Of a stretch of 14,694 bases of DNA, positions 7,204-13,885 are shown in pieces. Position 1 is the stretch's first letter, and each line of letters starts with the position of its first letter. This stretch comes from Oscillospiraceae bacterium (GTDB lineage: Bacteria > Bacillota > Clostridia > Oscillospirales > Ruminococcaceae). The stretch is taken from contig JAFXOO010000407.1 of the NCBI GenBank assembly GCA_017528675.1, forward strand, positions 1-14,694, in the 5' to 3' direction. Under the pieces are notes generated by a model. It saw nothing but the letters and a program-made list of their open reading frames with translations. It was not told where the DNA came from and did no database searches. A program made the translations under genes and the position numbers.

Positions 7204-7584
7204 ATGTTTGGTTCAGATTTCGAGGAAGATTACATTATGCGGCAGATCAAGAATATCATCCACGCTGCCGTCAAACTGGTCTGCAATATCGACACAACAG
7301 CACAGTTTAGGCAGGAAATGAAAACCGATGCCTTTGCCAATCGTCTGATGGAAGCAGCAGGCTCAGGCAGCATCAACGATGCCGAAAACCTGCTGTACGA
7401 GAAGTCAGAAGCACATGACCCGGAAACATTCCGGGCGGGGCTTGCCTTCTATGATTATCTGAACAGCATGGATGATTCATTCCTGGAGGCTCATGATTTT
7501 ACCCGTGAAGAAATCCAGGACGGCCTTCAGCATCTTGCAACTGAATACGGCATGGGAGAGCTGCTCGGCTTACTGGCTCAGTAA
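7204..7584 (+). CDS. Small cytoplasmic protein, DUF6483-like
   Basis: A 126-residue acidic, mainly helical protein with no signal peptide or membrane segment. The opening FEEDYIMRQIKNIIHAAVKL and the helical repeat-like remainder recall the uncharacterised DUF6483 family of Firmicutes; this is from memory of the family's look, not from a search. It has no catalytic motif I can name. GGAGGTG at 7192-7198 is a good ribosome binding site for the ATG at 7204. It lies between the promoter/terminator pair at 7110-7184 and guaA, 50 bases before the guaA start and without an intervening terminator, so both are probably co-transcribed. Confidence 0.75.
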   Translation: MFGSDFEEDYIMRQIKNIIHAAVKLVCNIDTTAQFRQEMKTDAFANRLMEAAGSGSINDAENLLYEKSEAHDPETFRAGLAFYDYLNSMDDSFLEAHDFTREEIQDGLQHLATEYGMGELLGLLAQ

Positions 7585-7634
7585 CAGGATTCCCCTGCTC
7601 TACCATGAAATCCAATCCCGGAAGGAGAAACACT

Positions 7635-9170
7635 ATGGCACATCAGCTCGTGATCGTTCTTGACTTCGGCGGCCAGTACAACCAGCTCATCGCCCGCAGA
7701 GTGCGTGAGTGCGGCGTTTACTGTGAAGTCAAAAGCTACAAGACGCCTCTTGAGGAAATCAGGGCGCTCGCTCCCGTCGGCATCATTTTTACCGGCGGCC
7801 CGAACAGCGTGTATGACCCCGCTTCCCCGCACATTGACAAGGCGATTTTCGACATGGGTATCCCGATCCTTGGCATCTGCTATGGATGTCAGCTCATGGC
7901 GTGGACACTCGGCGGCACGGTTGAATCCTGCGTCAATTCCGAATATGGCAAAACCGACACCCATTATGATACTTCCAGCGTTCTGTTCGGTGGGATTCAT
8001 CTGCCGGAGACAGCCACAAGCTGGATGAGCCACACGGATTATGTTTCCGTCCTGCCGGAAGGCTTCCGCACAACTGCCCACACAGCGGACTGCCCGAATG
8101 CTGCATTTGAGAATACAGAGCGCAAGCTCTATGCTGTGCAGTTCCATCCGGAGGTGAATCACACATTCGCTGGCCTTGGTATGATCGACAGCTTCGTAAA
8201 GAATGTCTGCGGCGCAACCGGCGACTGGACAATGGCCGGGTATGCCAAGACTGCCATTGCGCAGATTCGTGAGAAGGTCGGTGACGGCAAGGTTCTGCTC
8301 GGTCTTTCCGGCGGTGTGGACAGCTCCGTTGCAGCGGCGCTCGTAGCAAAGGCAGTCGGCAGCCAGCTCACCTGTATTTTTGTCGATCACGGCTTCATGC
8401 GCAAGAATGAGGGCGATGAGGTAGAGGCTGCTTTCAAGGACAGCGGCATGCATTTTATCCGTGTCAATGCCAAGGAACGTTTTATGGCGAAGCTGAGTGG
8501 CGTTTCCGATCCTGAGCAGAAGCGTAAGCTCATTGGCGAGGAATTCATCCGCACGTTTGAGGATGAGAAAAAGAAGCTGGGCAAGGTTGATTTCCTGGTA
8601 CAGGGCACGATCTACCCGGATGTCATCGAGAGCGGCGCCGGTGATGCAGCCGTTATCAAGAGCCACCACAATGTCGGCGGACTGCCGGAGGATGTGGATT
8701 TTGAGCTGATCGAGCCGCTGCGGATGCTGTTCAAGGATGAGGTGCGCAAGCTCGGCACAGAGCTCGGCCTCTCCCCTGTTCTTGTATGGCGTCAGCCGTT
8801 CCCTGGGCCTGGACTTGCAATCCGGATCATCGGAGAAATTACAGATGACAAGCTGGCGATTTTGCAGGATGCTGATTTGATTTTCCGTCAGGAGATTGCC
8901 AAGGCAGGACTGGACAAGGATATCAACCAGTATTTTGCTGTTTTGACGAACATCCGCTCCGTAGGCGTCATGGGTGATGCCCGTACTTATGATTATACAA
9001 TCGGATTGCGTGCGGTGACAACCAATGACTTCATGACCGCCGATTTTGCCCGGATTCCCTTTGACACTCTTGCTGCCGCAGCTTCCCGCATTGTCGGTGA
9101 GGTCAAGAACGTCAACCGGGTTGTGTATGATGTCACAACGAAACCGCCAGCTACGATTGAGTGGGAATAA
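7635..9170 (+). CDS. guaA: GMP synthase (glutamine-hydrolysing)
   Basis: A 511-residue enzyme that aminates XMP to GMP with glutamine and ATP, the last step of guanine nucleotide synthesis. The start at 7635 (MAHQLVIVLDFGGQYNQLIA) is preferred over an in-frame ATG ten codons earlier because of GGAAGGAG just upstream and the normal family N-terminus. The class I glutaminase has Cys82 in GICYGCQ, and H171 and E173 in FHPEV. The ATP pyrophosphatase loop is LSGGVDSS (224-231). The dimerisation domain follows, ending in KPPATIEWE as in other GuaA proteins. Length and motifs are complete. I see no guanine or xanthine riboswitch in the 50 bases upstream. A strong terminator follows within 10 bases. 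Confidence 0.97.
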   Translation: MAHQLVIVLDFGGQYNQLIARRVRECGVYCEVKSYKTPLEEIRALAPVGIIFTGGPNSVYDPASPHIDKAIFDMGIPILGICYGCQLMAWTLGGTVESCVNSEYGKTDTHYDTSSVLFGGIHLPETATSWMSHTDYVSVLPEGFRTTAHTADCPNAAFENTERKLYAVQFHPEVNHTFAGLGMIDSFVKNVCGATGDWTMAGYAKTAIAQIREKVGDGKVLLGLSGGVDSSVAAALVAKAVGSQLTCIFVDHGFMRKNEGDEVEAAFKDSGMHFIRVNAKERFMAKLSGVSDPEQKRKLIGEEFIRTFEDEKKKLGKVDFLVQGTIYPDVIESGAGDAAVIKSHHNVGGLPEDVDFELIEPLRMLFKDEVRKLGTELGLSPVLVWRQPFPGPGLAIRIIGEITDDKLAILQDADLIFRQEIAKAGLDKDINQYFAVLTNIRSVGVMGDARTYDYTIGLRAVTTNDFMTADFARIPFDTLAAAASRIVGEVKNVNRVVYDVTTKPPATIEWE

Positions 9171-9179
9171 TAACGAATA

Positions 9180-9219
9180 CCCCGAAAGCTCTACAAAATA
9201 GTGAGCTTTCGGGGCGTTT
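9180..9219 (+). terminator. Intrinsic terminator after guaA
   Basis: A perfect 12-bp stem (9180-9191 with 9203-9214, arm CCCCGAAAGCTC) has an 11-base loop and is followed by CGTTTTCATTTT. It marks the end of the DUF6483-like/guaA transcript and the left edge of the AT-rich accessory block. Confidence 0.9.
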
Positions 9220-9269
9220 TCATTTTAGAATTAAGAAACAAGTAGCATAGAGGAAAAATGAATATCTAA

Positions 9270-10073
9270 TCATTCCTTTTTCACATGATAAGTAATCCTA
9301 ACTATCGCATTATCATAAAACTCGTCCTCCGTGCTAAATTCAGGCTTTCCATCTATAGTGATGCTTTCTATTTCACCCTCTTTCACTAATAGCCCAAGTT
9401 TAACATCATCCAGTTCTTCTTTCTCAATATTATAAAAACCTGCGTTTTCAAACTGAAGAATTGCATCCTTATAGTTTAATTCTTTAATGGTTGAAGATGC
9501 AAACGGAGGAGATATTTGATATGGCTTGTCAACAGGAATATTGTTTTCAGCCTTTCGCTTTTGGGCAGTAATTAGTCTAATATAGTTTTCACGTTTTAAA
9601 TCCCAAGTGTTTTTGTCGTCCCATGAATAATTATCACAGTATAACTGATTACATTTAATAAGTGCCATATCGTATTCTTCTACTTTTATACATTCTTGTA
9701 TCTCAAACTCAACCTCTTGAAGCGCTTTGATTGTTTTTTGATGTTTAATACTTGAATACTCAAGAGTGATACTGGGTAATAGTATCAGTAACCCACAGAA
9801 AATTATTATTCCAACAAATAACACCGTGCTATGCTTGTTTTTGTCCTTCTCCATGTTTAACCGGTATCGTTCCTGTTCATTCTCCTTATCCTTCATTGTT
9901 TCTTGATGTTTCAATTCTTTAATCCGAACTTTGGCTCGATAGGCTGAATCACTCATATCCGCAAGAACAACTCGTCCTCCGCAATAGAGGCAATAAAATG
10001 TATCAATACCGTCATCAACTTCTAATGACGCTTTACAGTGTGGGCAATCAAGACAGATCAATTTTCCTTTCAT
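9270..10073 (-). CDS. Zinc-ribbon single-pass membrane protein of unknown function
   Basis: A 267-residue protein. The N-terminus holds a zinc ribbon: C10-x2-C13 and C28-x2-C31 (PHCKASL...CLYCGG). A charged coiled-coil-like segment (about 45-80) leads to one membrane helix (about 83-101). A second helical region follows (110-175), then a short C-terminal domain (about 193-264) with the pattern YKDAILQFENAGFYNI, GEIESITIDG, FSTEDEFYDNAIVRITYH. A similar PASTA-like ending recurs in Firmicutes zinc-ribbon membrane proteins, in my recollection. Its role is unknown; such architectures may sense or bind something outside the cell. GGAGGTG upstream of the ATG and a near-consensus promoter support expression. 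Codon use is strongly AT-biased compared with guaA next door, which suggests horizontal acquisition. Confidence 0.8.
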   Translation of the reverse strand: MKGKLICLDCPHCKASLEVDDGIDTFYCLYCGGRVVLADMSDSAYRAKVRIKELKHQETMKDKENEQERYRLNMEKDKNKHSTVLFVGIIIFCGLLILLPSITLEYSSIKHQKTIKALQEVEFEIQECIKVEEYDMALIKCNQLYCDNYSWDDKNTWDLKRENYIRLITAQKRKAENNIPVDKPYQISPPFASSTIKELNYKDAILQFENAGFYNIEKEELDDVKLGLLVKEGEIESITIDGKPEFSTEDEFYDNAIVRITYHVKKE

Positions 10074-10106
10074 AACCGCACCTCCGCACTAATAATTGAT
10101 AATAAT

Positions 10107-10135
10107 ATTATATCATAAATATGCCAAAAAGTCAA
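10107..10135 (-). promoter_or_regulatory. Promoter of the zinc-ribbon membrane protein gene
   Basis: On the minus strand: TTGACT (10135-10130), 17-bp spacer, TATAAT (10112-10107), with the start expected near 10100, about 27 bases before the ATG. It fires away from the 10170-10198 promoter, so the two form a divergent pair about 35 bases apart. Confidence 0.87.
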
Positions 10136-10169
10136 TGTAGTTGAATGCTTCCTAACTCAGTTCCATAGG

Positions 10170-10198
10170 TTGACAGATGCTGCAAATAGCAGTATAAT
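10170..10198 (+). promoter_or_regulatory. Consensus promoter of the MITE-interrupted RNA locus
   Basis: TTGACA (10170-10175), 17-bp spacer, TATAAT (10193-10198): a perfect sigma-A promoter. The predicted start, near 10205, falls at the edge of the MITE. Before that insertion the promoter would have led directly into the structured RNA that now begins at about 10382. Confidence 0.9.
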
Positions 10199-10208
10199 GG
10201 ATATATAA

Positions 10209-10380
10209 GGCAACACCGCACAAAGCCCGCCTGGCGGCTTGGCGGCACATCTGCTTGCATCTTTTCTGTCATCTTGCACAGAAATTCCTTGCTGGGCGCC
10301 AGCCCAGCGGCGTCATTTCTATACAATCTGACGAAAAATCTGACTGCGCATCTGCACCACCAGCTATGTGCGGTGTTGCC
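10209..10380. mobile_element. MITE-like non-autonomous element, 172 bp, with 14-bp TIRs and TAA duplication
   Basis: The ends are perfect inverted repeats: GGCAACACCGCACA (10209-10222) and TGTGCGGTGTTGCC (10367-10380). TAA flanks both sides (10206-10208 and 10381-10383), consistent with a 3-bp target duplication. There is no transposase gene. Inside are further hairpins: GCTGGGC/GCCCAGC (10291-10308) and TTTCTGT/ACAGAAA (10263-10284), so the whole element can fold on itself, as MITEs usually do. A 3-bp duplication of TNA form is known for some IS5-group elements, which makes such an element a possible mobiliser; this is inference. An 89-codon minus-strand frame spans it but has no support as a gene. 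Confidence 0.85.
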
Positions 10381-10381
10381 T

Positions 10382-10536
10382 AAATCATTTGAAGGTATCA
10401 ACCATCGGGTTTCACACCAAGCCGGAGGATAAGGCGGTTTACAACGTTAGGGGCGGCGATTCTCCGATAAGGCCGAGCTATGATTTGACGGTATTGTAAA
10501 ACGGGTGCGACTCGCTCAGAGCTGTCCCCGTTTTTG
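10382..10536 (+). ncRNA. Structured noncoding RNA candidate, possibly raiA motif, displaced from its promoter by a MITE
   Basis: No gene lies here, yet the sequence is dense in mutually compatible pairings. AAATCAT (10382-10388) pairs with ATGATTT (10480-10486). ATCGG (10404-10408) pairs with CCGAT (10464-10468). GGT/ACC (10408-10418) and GCC/GGC (10421-10435) form small hairpins. TTTACAA (10438-10444) pairs with TTGTAAA (10494-10500), which would be a pseudoknot across the first helix. A terminator closes the unit. Joining the two TAA copies restores a locus of promoter, about 165-base RNA and terminator. The general plan and several conserved-looking purine-rich stretches remind me of the raiA RNA motif of Firmicutes, but I cannot confirm the family. 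The alternative is a cis-acting leader of the protease gene 41 bases downstream. Confidence 0.6.
10498..10535 (+). terminator. Terminator of the structured RNA
   Basis: AAAACGGG (10498-10505) pairs with CCCGTTTT (10527-10534), enclosing a partly paired 21-base apical region (for example CTC/GAG at 10511-10521). TTTTT at 10531-10535 serves as both stem and U-tract. The first three bases of its left arm are also used in the proposed TTTACAA/TTGTAAA pairing, so the two structures compete slightly. Confidence 0.78.
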
Positions 10537-10577
10537 TATAACAGCAAGAATTAAGATAGACGGAGATAAAACAGATT

Positions 10578-11360
10578 ATGAAAAGAGCAATCATACTGGT
10601 GTTGAGCTGCTGTCTGATATGCAGCTTCAGCGGCTGCGGCAATGGCAAAGCTGATTCAGACACAGTGACCGAAGCCTCTCACACAGAAACCGAGCCTGCT
10701 TTGGCTGCAACTTTCCCCGTTACAGAGGCTGAAATAACCGATACGATAACAGAACCGGTGCTGACAGAGGAAGCAAAGATCAATTCGGTCTATCAAAACG
10801 GCTTGGAATCGACATTTTGCATATTCACTTCCACTGATAACAACGGCACAGGATTTTTATACAAAGAGAAGTACGTCATTACAAACGCCCATGTTTTGTA
10901 CGATACCGATGATTTCACTTTGGTGGATCATGCGCAGAAAGAGCATAAAGGAACTGTGATATTCACAGATCAAAGCACGGATATTGCTATCATTCAGCTC
11001 GATGATTATGAGGGAAAATCTGTAACCTTCGGAGATTCGGACAAGGTATCTGCCGGAGAGCAGATACTTCTGATCGGCAATCCTGCCGAGGGAACACCGT
11101 TCAGCTACTGCACAGGAAAAATGGTGGAGATGGACGAGGCGCTTCAGCAGATGCTGAATCCCGAAGAATGGTATATCCCGACAGATGCAGGGATCCTATC
11201 CGGTTATTCGGGCGGTCCGGCATTCAATATGAACGGAGAGCTGATCGGAATCAGCAATGCTGCGTTTGCGGGAGACTTGTCCGGGTACGGATTTGAGCAT
11301 TTAAGTCTGATAATCCCGATCAACCATGTGAAAGAGCAGATAGATGCGGCGTTACAATGA
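10578..11360 (+). CDS. Lipoprotein trypsin-like serine protease (S1C/HtrA-type, no PDZ)
   Basis: A 260-residue surface protein. A lipoprotein signal peptide (MKRAIILVLSCCLIC) ends in the lipobox SFSGC, so Cys20 should be lipid-anchored. A Thr/Glu-rich spacer (about 25-65) leads to a trypsin-fold protease with the full triad: H105 in ITNAHVL, D135 in STDIAII and S211 in GYSGGPAF. The domain arrangement matches HtrA/DegP-type proteases, but the protein ends after the protease domain without PDZ, shorter than typical HtrA. It likely degrades or processes proteins at the outer membrane face of the cell wall compartment. GGAGAT at about 10562 is a modest ribosome binding site. I see no own promoter; expression may come from read-through of the RNA locus upstream. 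Confidence 0.88.
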   Translation: MKRAIILVLSCCLICSFSGCGNGKADSDTVTEASHTETEPALAATFPVTEAEITDTITEPVLTEEAKINSVYQNGLESTFCIFTSTDNNGTGFLYKEKYVITNAHVLYDTDDFTLVDHAQKEHKGTVIFTDQSTDIAIIQLDDYEGKSVTFGDSDKVSAGEQILLIGNPAEGTPFSYCTGKMVEMDEALQQMLNPEEWYIPTDAGILSGYSGGPAFNMNGELIGISNAAFAGDLSGYGFEHLSLIIPINHVKEQIDAALQ

Positions 11361-11411
11361 CCAGAGTACCTGTTGCGTCGGTTTCATAAACTGTTTTCCC
11401 GTGTTGCCGGA

Positions 11412-11440
11412 TTGAAAACCAGGGCTGATTATGGTATAAT
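11412..11440 (+). promoter_or_regulatory. Promoter of the acyltransferase/reductase/GNAT cluster
   Basis: TTGAAA (11412-11417), 17-bp spacer, TATAAT (11435-11440). The start near 11447 gives a leader of about 47 bases before the chosen ATG at 11494. The two downstream genes follow without visible terminators. Confidence 0.83.
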
Positions 11441-11493
11441 TGAAAATGATAGAAATACAGTCTGCTGATATATCAATTTGGAGGAGCGACCTT

Positions 11494-12132
11494 ATGAAAA
11501 ACGGAATCAGACCTGACCCCAACAAAGTTCACCCGATCAAAGGATACGATAAAGAGATTTATATCAAACCTACGATCACTAACCCAAACATAATAGTCGG
11601 TGATTTTTCGTATATAGCCGATTCCGACTTTGAGAGCCATGTCACACATCATTATGAGTGGAACGGCGATAAGCTCATCATCGGCAAGTTCTGCCAGATC
11701 GCAGCAGGCGTTGAGTTCGTTATGAACGGCGCAAATCATCAGATGAATGCTGTGTCTACCTTCCCGTTCTACACGCTGGAAGGCTGGGATATGGAGCCGC
11801 CTGCAATGGCTGACCTTCCCTTAAAGGGAGATACGGTCATCGGCAATGATGTGTGGATCGGTCAGAACGCCGTCATTCTTCCCGGTGTCCACATCGGTGA
11901 TGGTGCGATCATTGGCGCTGACAGCGTTGTCGGAAGCGATGTTGAACCTTACATGATCGTTGTCGGCAATCCTGCAAGGGTACTTCGTAAGCGGTTTGAT
12001 GATGAGTTGACTGCGCTGTTGCTCCGGTTCAAATGGTGGGATAAGAGTATTGATGAAATCAATTCATTGATACCCATTCTCACTTGCAGTGATCTGAACA
12101 GGGTCAGAGAGGAGCTGAAAGCAAGGCTATGA
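11494..12132 (+). CDS. Vat/CatB-type xenobiotic acyltransferase (left-handed beta-helix)
   Basis: A 212-residue protein of the hexapeptide-repeat acetyltransferase class. The start at 11494 is set by GGAGGAG (11480-11486); the longer frame would begin inside the -10 box. Residues line up from end to end with Vat(D)-type streptogramin A acetyltransferases: KVHPIKG, LIIGKFCQIAAGVEFVMNGANHQM with the catalytic His at 82, LPLKGDTVIGNDVWIG, LPGVHIGDGAIIGADSVV, VGNPARVLRKRF, FKWWDKSI. It transfers an acetyl group from acetyl-CoA to a hydroxyl of a small molecule. Many chromosomal homologues are not proven resistance genes, so a resistance phenotype is possible but unproven. It leads a probable three-gene transcript. 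Confidence 0.92.
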   Translation: MKNGIRPDPNKVHPIKGYDKEIYIKPTITNPNIIVGDFSYIADSDFESHVTHHYEWNGDKLIIGKFCQIAAGVEFVMNGANHQMNAVSTFPFYTLEGWDMEPPAMADLPLKGDTVIGNDVWIGQNAVILPGVHIGDGAIIGADSVVGSDVEPYMIVVGNPARVLRKRFDDELTALLLRFKWWDKSIDEINSLIPILTCSDLNRVREELKARL

Positions 12133-12210
12133 TCATACTGATGTGCGATGTCATCCGCATATTCGGAAGTCTGAGTCATTTACCTGACCATGATAAAAAG
12201 GGAGATCTTT

Positions 12211-12798
12211 ATGAGAGTATTGATTGTTTACTGTCATCCTTCAAAGGATTCATTTACTAAAAGTATGTGTGACGCATTCCTGAAGGGCATCACTGATTCC
12301 GGCAATGAATATATATTGTCTGATCTTTATGAAATGGGTTTTGATCCTGTTATGAAGGAGGAAGAATACCTCAGAGATGCAAATTACAGAGATACTCCTG
12401 CGGTCGCAGACGATGTGCGTAAAGAGCAGGAAAAGATCAATTCTGCGGACGCAATCGCATTGATATACCCTGTTTTCTGGACAGAAGCTCCTGCAATGCT
12501 GGTAGGTTGGTTCGACAGAGTGTGGTCGTATGGATTTGCATATGGCAATAAAACAATGAAATTGCTCGATAAGGCGATCATACTCTGTTCGGCAGGCAAT
12601 CCCTTAGACCGTCTTGAGCAATTCGGACTTCTGGACAGTATGAAAAAGGTCATGTTTGGAGACAGGCTTTTCGGCCGTGTCAAAGAATCGGAGTTTATTG
12701 TTTTTGACTGCACTTCCAGAGAGAATGAACTTCGGGAAAAAAACTGGGACGCAAATCTTCAAAAAGCATACGAAAAAGGAAGAACGTTGTTCGCATAA
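12211..12798 (+). CDS. Flavodoxin-fold NAD(P)H quinone oxidoreductase (NQO1/KefF/MdaB-like)
   Basis: A 195-residue cytoplasmic flavoprotein. The start at 12211 (MRVLIVYCHPSKDSFTKSM) has AAGGGAG 8 bases ahead and the family's N-terminal FMN/FAD-binding opening. The family's substrate-site stretch PVFWTEAPAMLVGWFDRVW (about 87-105) and ILCSAGNP (124-131) are present. Members reduce quinones or nitro and azo compounds by two electrons with NAD(P)H, which protects against electrophiles. It lies 78 bases after the Vat-like gene. No terminator separates them. A partner potassium-channel gene as in Kef systems is not present, so KefF function is unlikely here. Confidence 0.88.
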   Translation: MRVLIVYCHPSKDSFTKSMCDAFLKGITDSGNEYILSDLYEMGFDPVMKEEEYLRDANYRDTPAVADDVRKEQEKINSADAIALIYPVFWTEAPAMLVGWFDRVWSYGFAYGNKTMKLLDKAIILCSAGNPLDRLEQFGLLDSMKKVMFGDRLFGRVKESEFIVFDCTSRENELREKNWDANLQKAYEKGRTLFA

Positions 12799-12945
12799 TC
12801 AGTATGGGGCTTCATTCTGCCGAAAGCTTCAGACATAGAGGGGGAAACTGACCTGTGGACTGCTGAAATCGAAAAGAATTTCAGGGTTATCAGAGCTGCA
12901 TCCTATGAAGCGATATTGGAAGAAATAGCAAGGGAGAACATGATG
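12799..12945 (+). pseudogene. Possible gene remnant in frame ahead of the GNAT gene
   Basis: From the base after the reductase stop codon to the GNAT start there are 49 stop-free codons in the GNAT frame. The translation looks protein-like, for instance FILPKASDIEG and AEIEKNFRVIRAASYEAILEEI. It has no ATG, GTG or supported ribosome binding site in frame. It may be the tail of a lost gene left by deletion. A chance open stretch is the alternative. Confidence 0.3.
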
Positions 12946-13587
12946 ATGGATATAACGATAAAGGCACTTACTCCGGAACTGATAAATGATTATTTCGATT
13001 TCTTCGATCATCGTGCGTTCGAGGATGATTCACCATTTTACCCCTGTTACTGCAATGCGTACAATATGAGCCTGCTTCAGATCAAAGAACAGCTATTTGC
13101 CAGGTCGCAGGAATACGGCGGCGGTGCAGATGCATGGAAAAGAGTCCTGCGTGAGTCTGCCTGGAACATGGTGAACAGCGGAACAATCAAAGGCTACTTA
13201 GCATATCATGACGGTTTATCTATCGGTTGGTGCAATGCGAATGACAGATTGAATTATGATCGTGTCGGTGAGTTTCATATGGACGATATTCCGGAAGATA
13301 AACCGCCGCTTGATTGCCCCGGCAAGGGGTTTGTCAAATCAATCGTATGCTTTGAAATATCGCCTGATTATCGTGGAATGGGTATCGCAGGAAGAATGCT
13401 TGAACGTGTATGCAAAGACGCAGCAGCAGAAGGCTACGCATTTGCCGAAGCTTACCCGACGGATCATGTCAAGGACAATTCATTGGCTTTTACCGGGCCG
13501 CTGCGTTTATATGAGAAGTCTGGCTTCAAAGAATATAAGCGTATAGGATCGACAATTGTAGTAAGAAAAGATCTGAAGGAGCTATGA
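12946..13587 (+). CDS. GNAT-family N-acetyltransferase
   Basis: A 213-residue acetyl-CoA-dependent acyltransferase. Three ATGs stand in a row (12940, 12943, 12946). AAGGGAG at 12930-12936 is best spaced for the last two; I use 12946, which gives MDITIKALTP. The acetyl-CoA binding motif A is seen at 135-152: CFEISPDYRGMGIAGRML, with R143 and G144 to G149 around the pyrophosphate. The opening part, with FFDHRAFEDD and a CYC pair near 34-36, is common in uncharacterised clostridial GNATs. The target is unknown: amines of small molecules, peptides or antibiotics are all possible. It closes the cluster that begins with the Vat-like gene. Confidence 0.87.
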   Translation: MDITIKALTPELINDYFDFFDHRAFEDDSPFYPCYCNAYNMSLLQIKEQLFARSQEYGGGADAWKRVLRESAWNMVNSGTIKGYLAYHDGLSIGWCNANDRLNYDRVGEFHMDDIPEDKPPLDCPGKGFVKSIVCFEISPDYRGMGIAGRMLERVCKDAAAEGYAFAEAYPTDHVKDNSLAFTGPLRLYEKSGFKEYKRIGSTIVVRKDLKEL

Positions 13588-13885
13588 CCCAAGCACCCTA
13601 TTCCCCGCCCGGCATTGCGGATCTGCGGCATACATTGCCCGTATAGCCGAAGTCCACGGCAGGCCAGCCCCGAAGCTCTCATATGGTCATGTGACCTGTT
13701 CCACAGTGACAGCCGTCATAGACTTTAGCCAAAGGCCGGCACATCACGTTGGAGCGCAGCAAGCACTTTCTCCGGCCGTTCAAGCTCACCGGCATACTGG
13801 TGCGCAGTCCGTGGCAGATCATGTGCCAAGGCAATCCACAAACAGCTTTTTCAGATTCAGCGTAACCCGCATTCAGGAGGCATCT
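13588..13885. other. Intergenic region of about 300 bases without a supported gene
   Basis: GC-rich compared with the cluster before it. Open frames exist on both strands (including an in-frame extension of the methyltransferase) but lack ribosome binding sites and family features. The one clear mark is the dyad GGTCA-TG-TGACC at 13685-13696, which could be an operator. I found no convincing promoter or terminator. It may be the scar at the right edge of the accessory block. Confidence 0.5.

Noticed and set aside
7578..8669. 363-codon minus-strand open frame opposite guaA
   Set aside because: Shadow of guaA, caused by codon bias in a GC-richer gene; guaA has every expected motif.
10132..10401. 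89-codon open frame on the minus strand across the MITE
   Set aside because: It lies over the inverted repeats, the promoter and the RNA locus, has no supported ribosome binding site, and is explained by the mobile element.
12211..12798. KefF-type potassium efflux regulator
   Set aside because: The fold fits, but there is no Kef channel gene nearby; a general quinone reductase is the safer call.
13691..13885. 65-codon N-terminal extension of the SpoU methyltransferase
   Set aside because: AGGAGG stands right before the ATG at 13886 and the family's N-terminus begins there; the extension looks non-coding.
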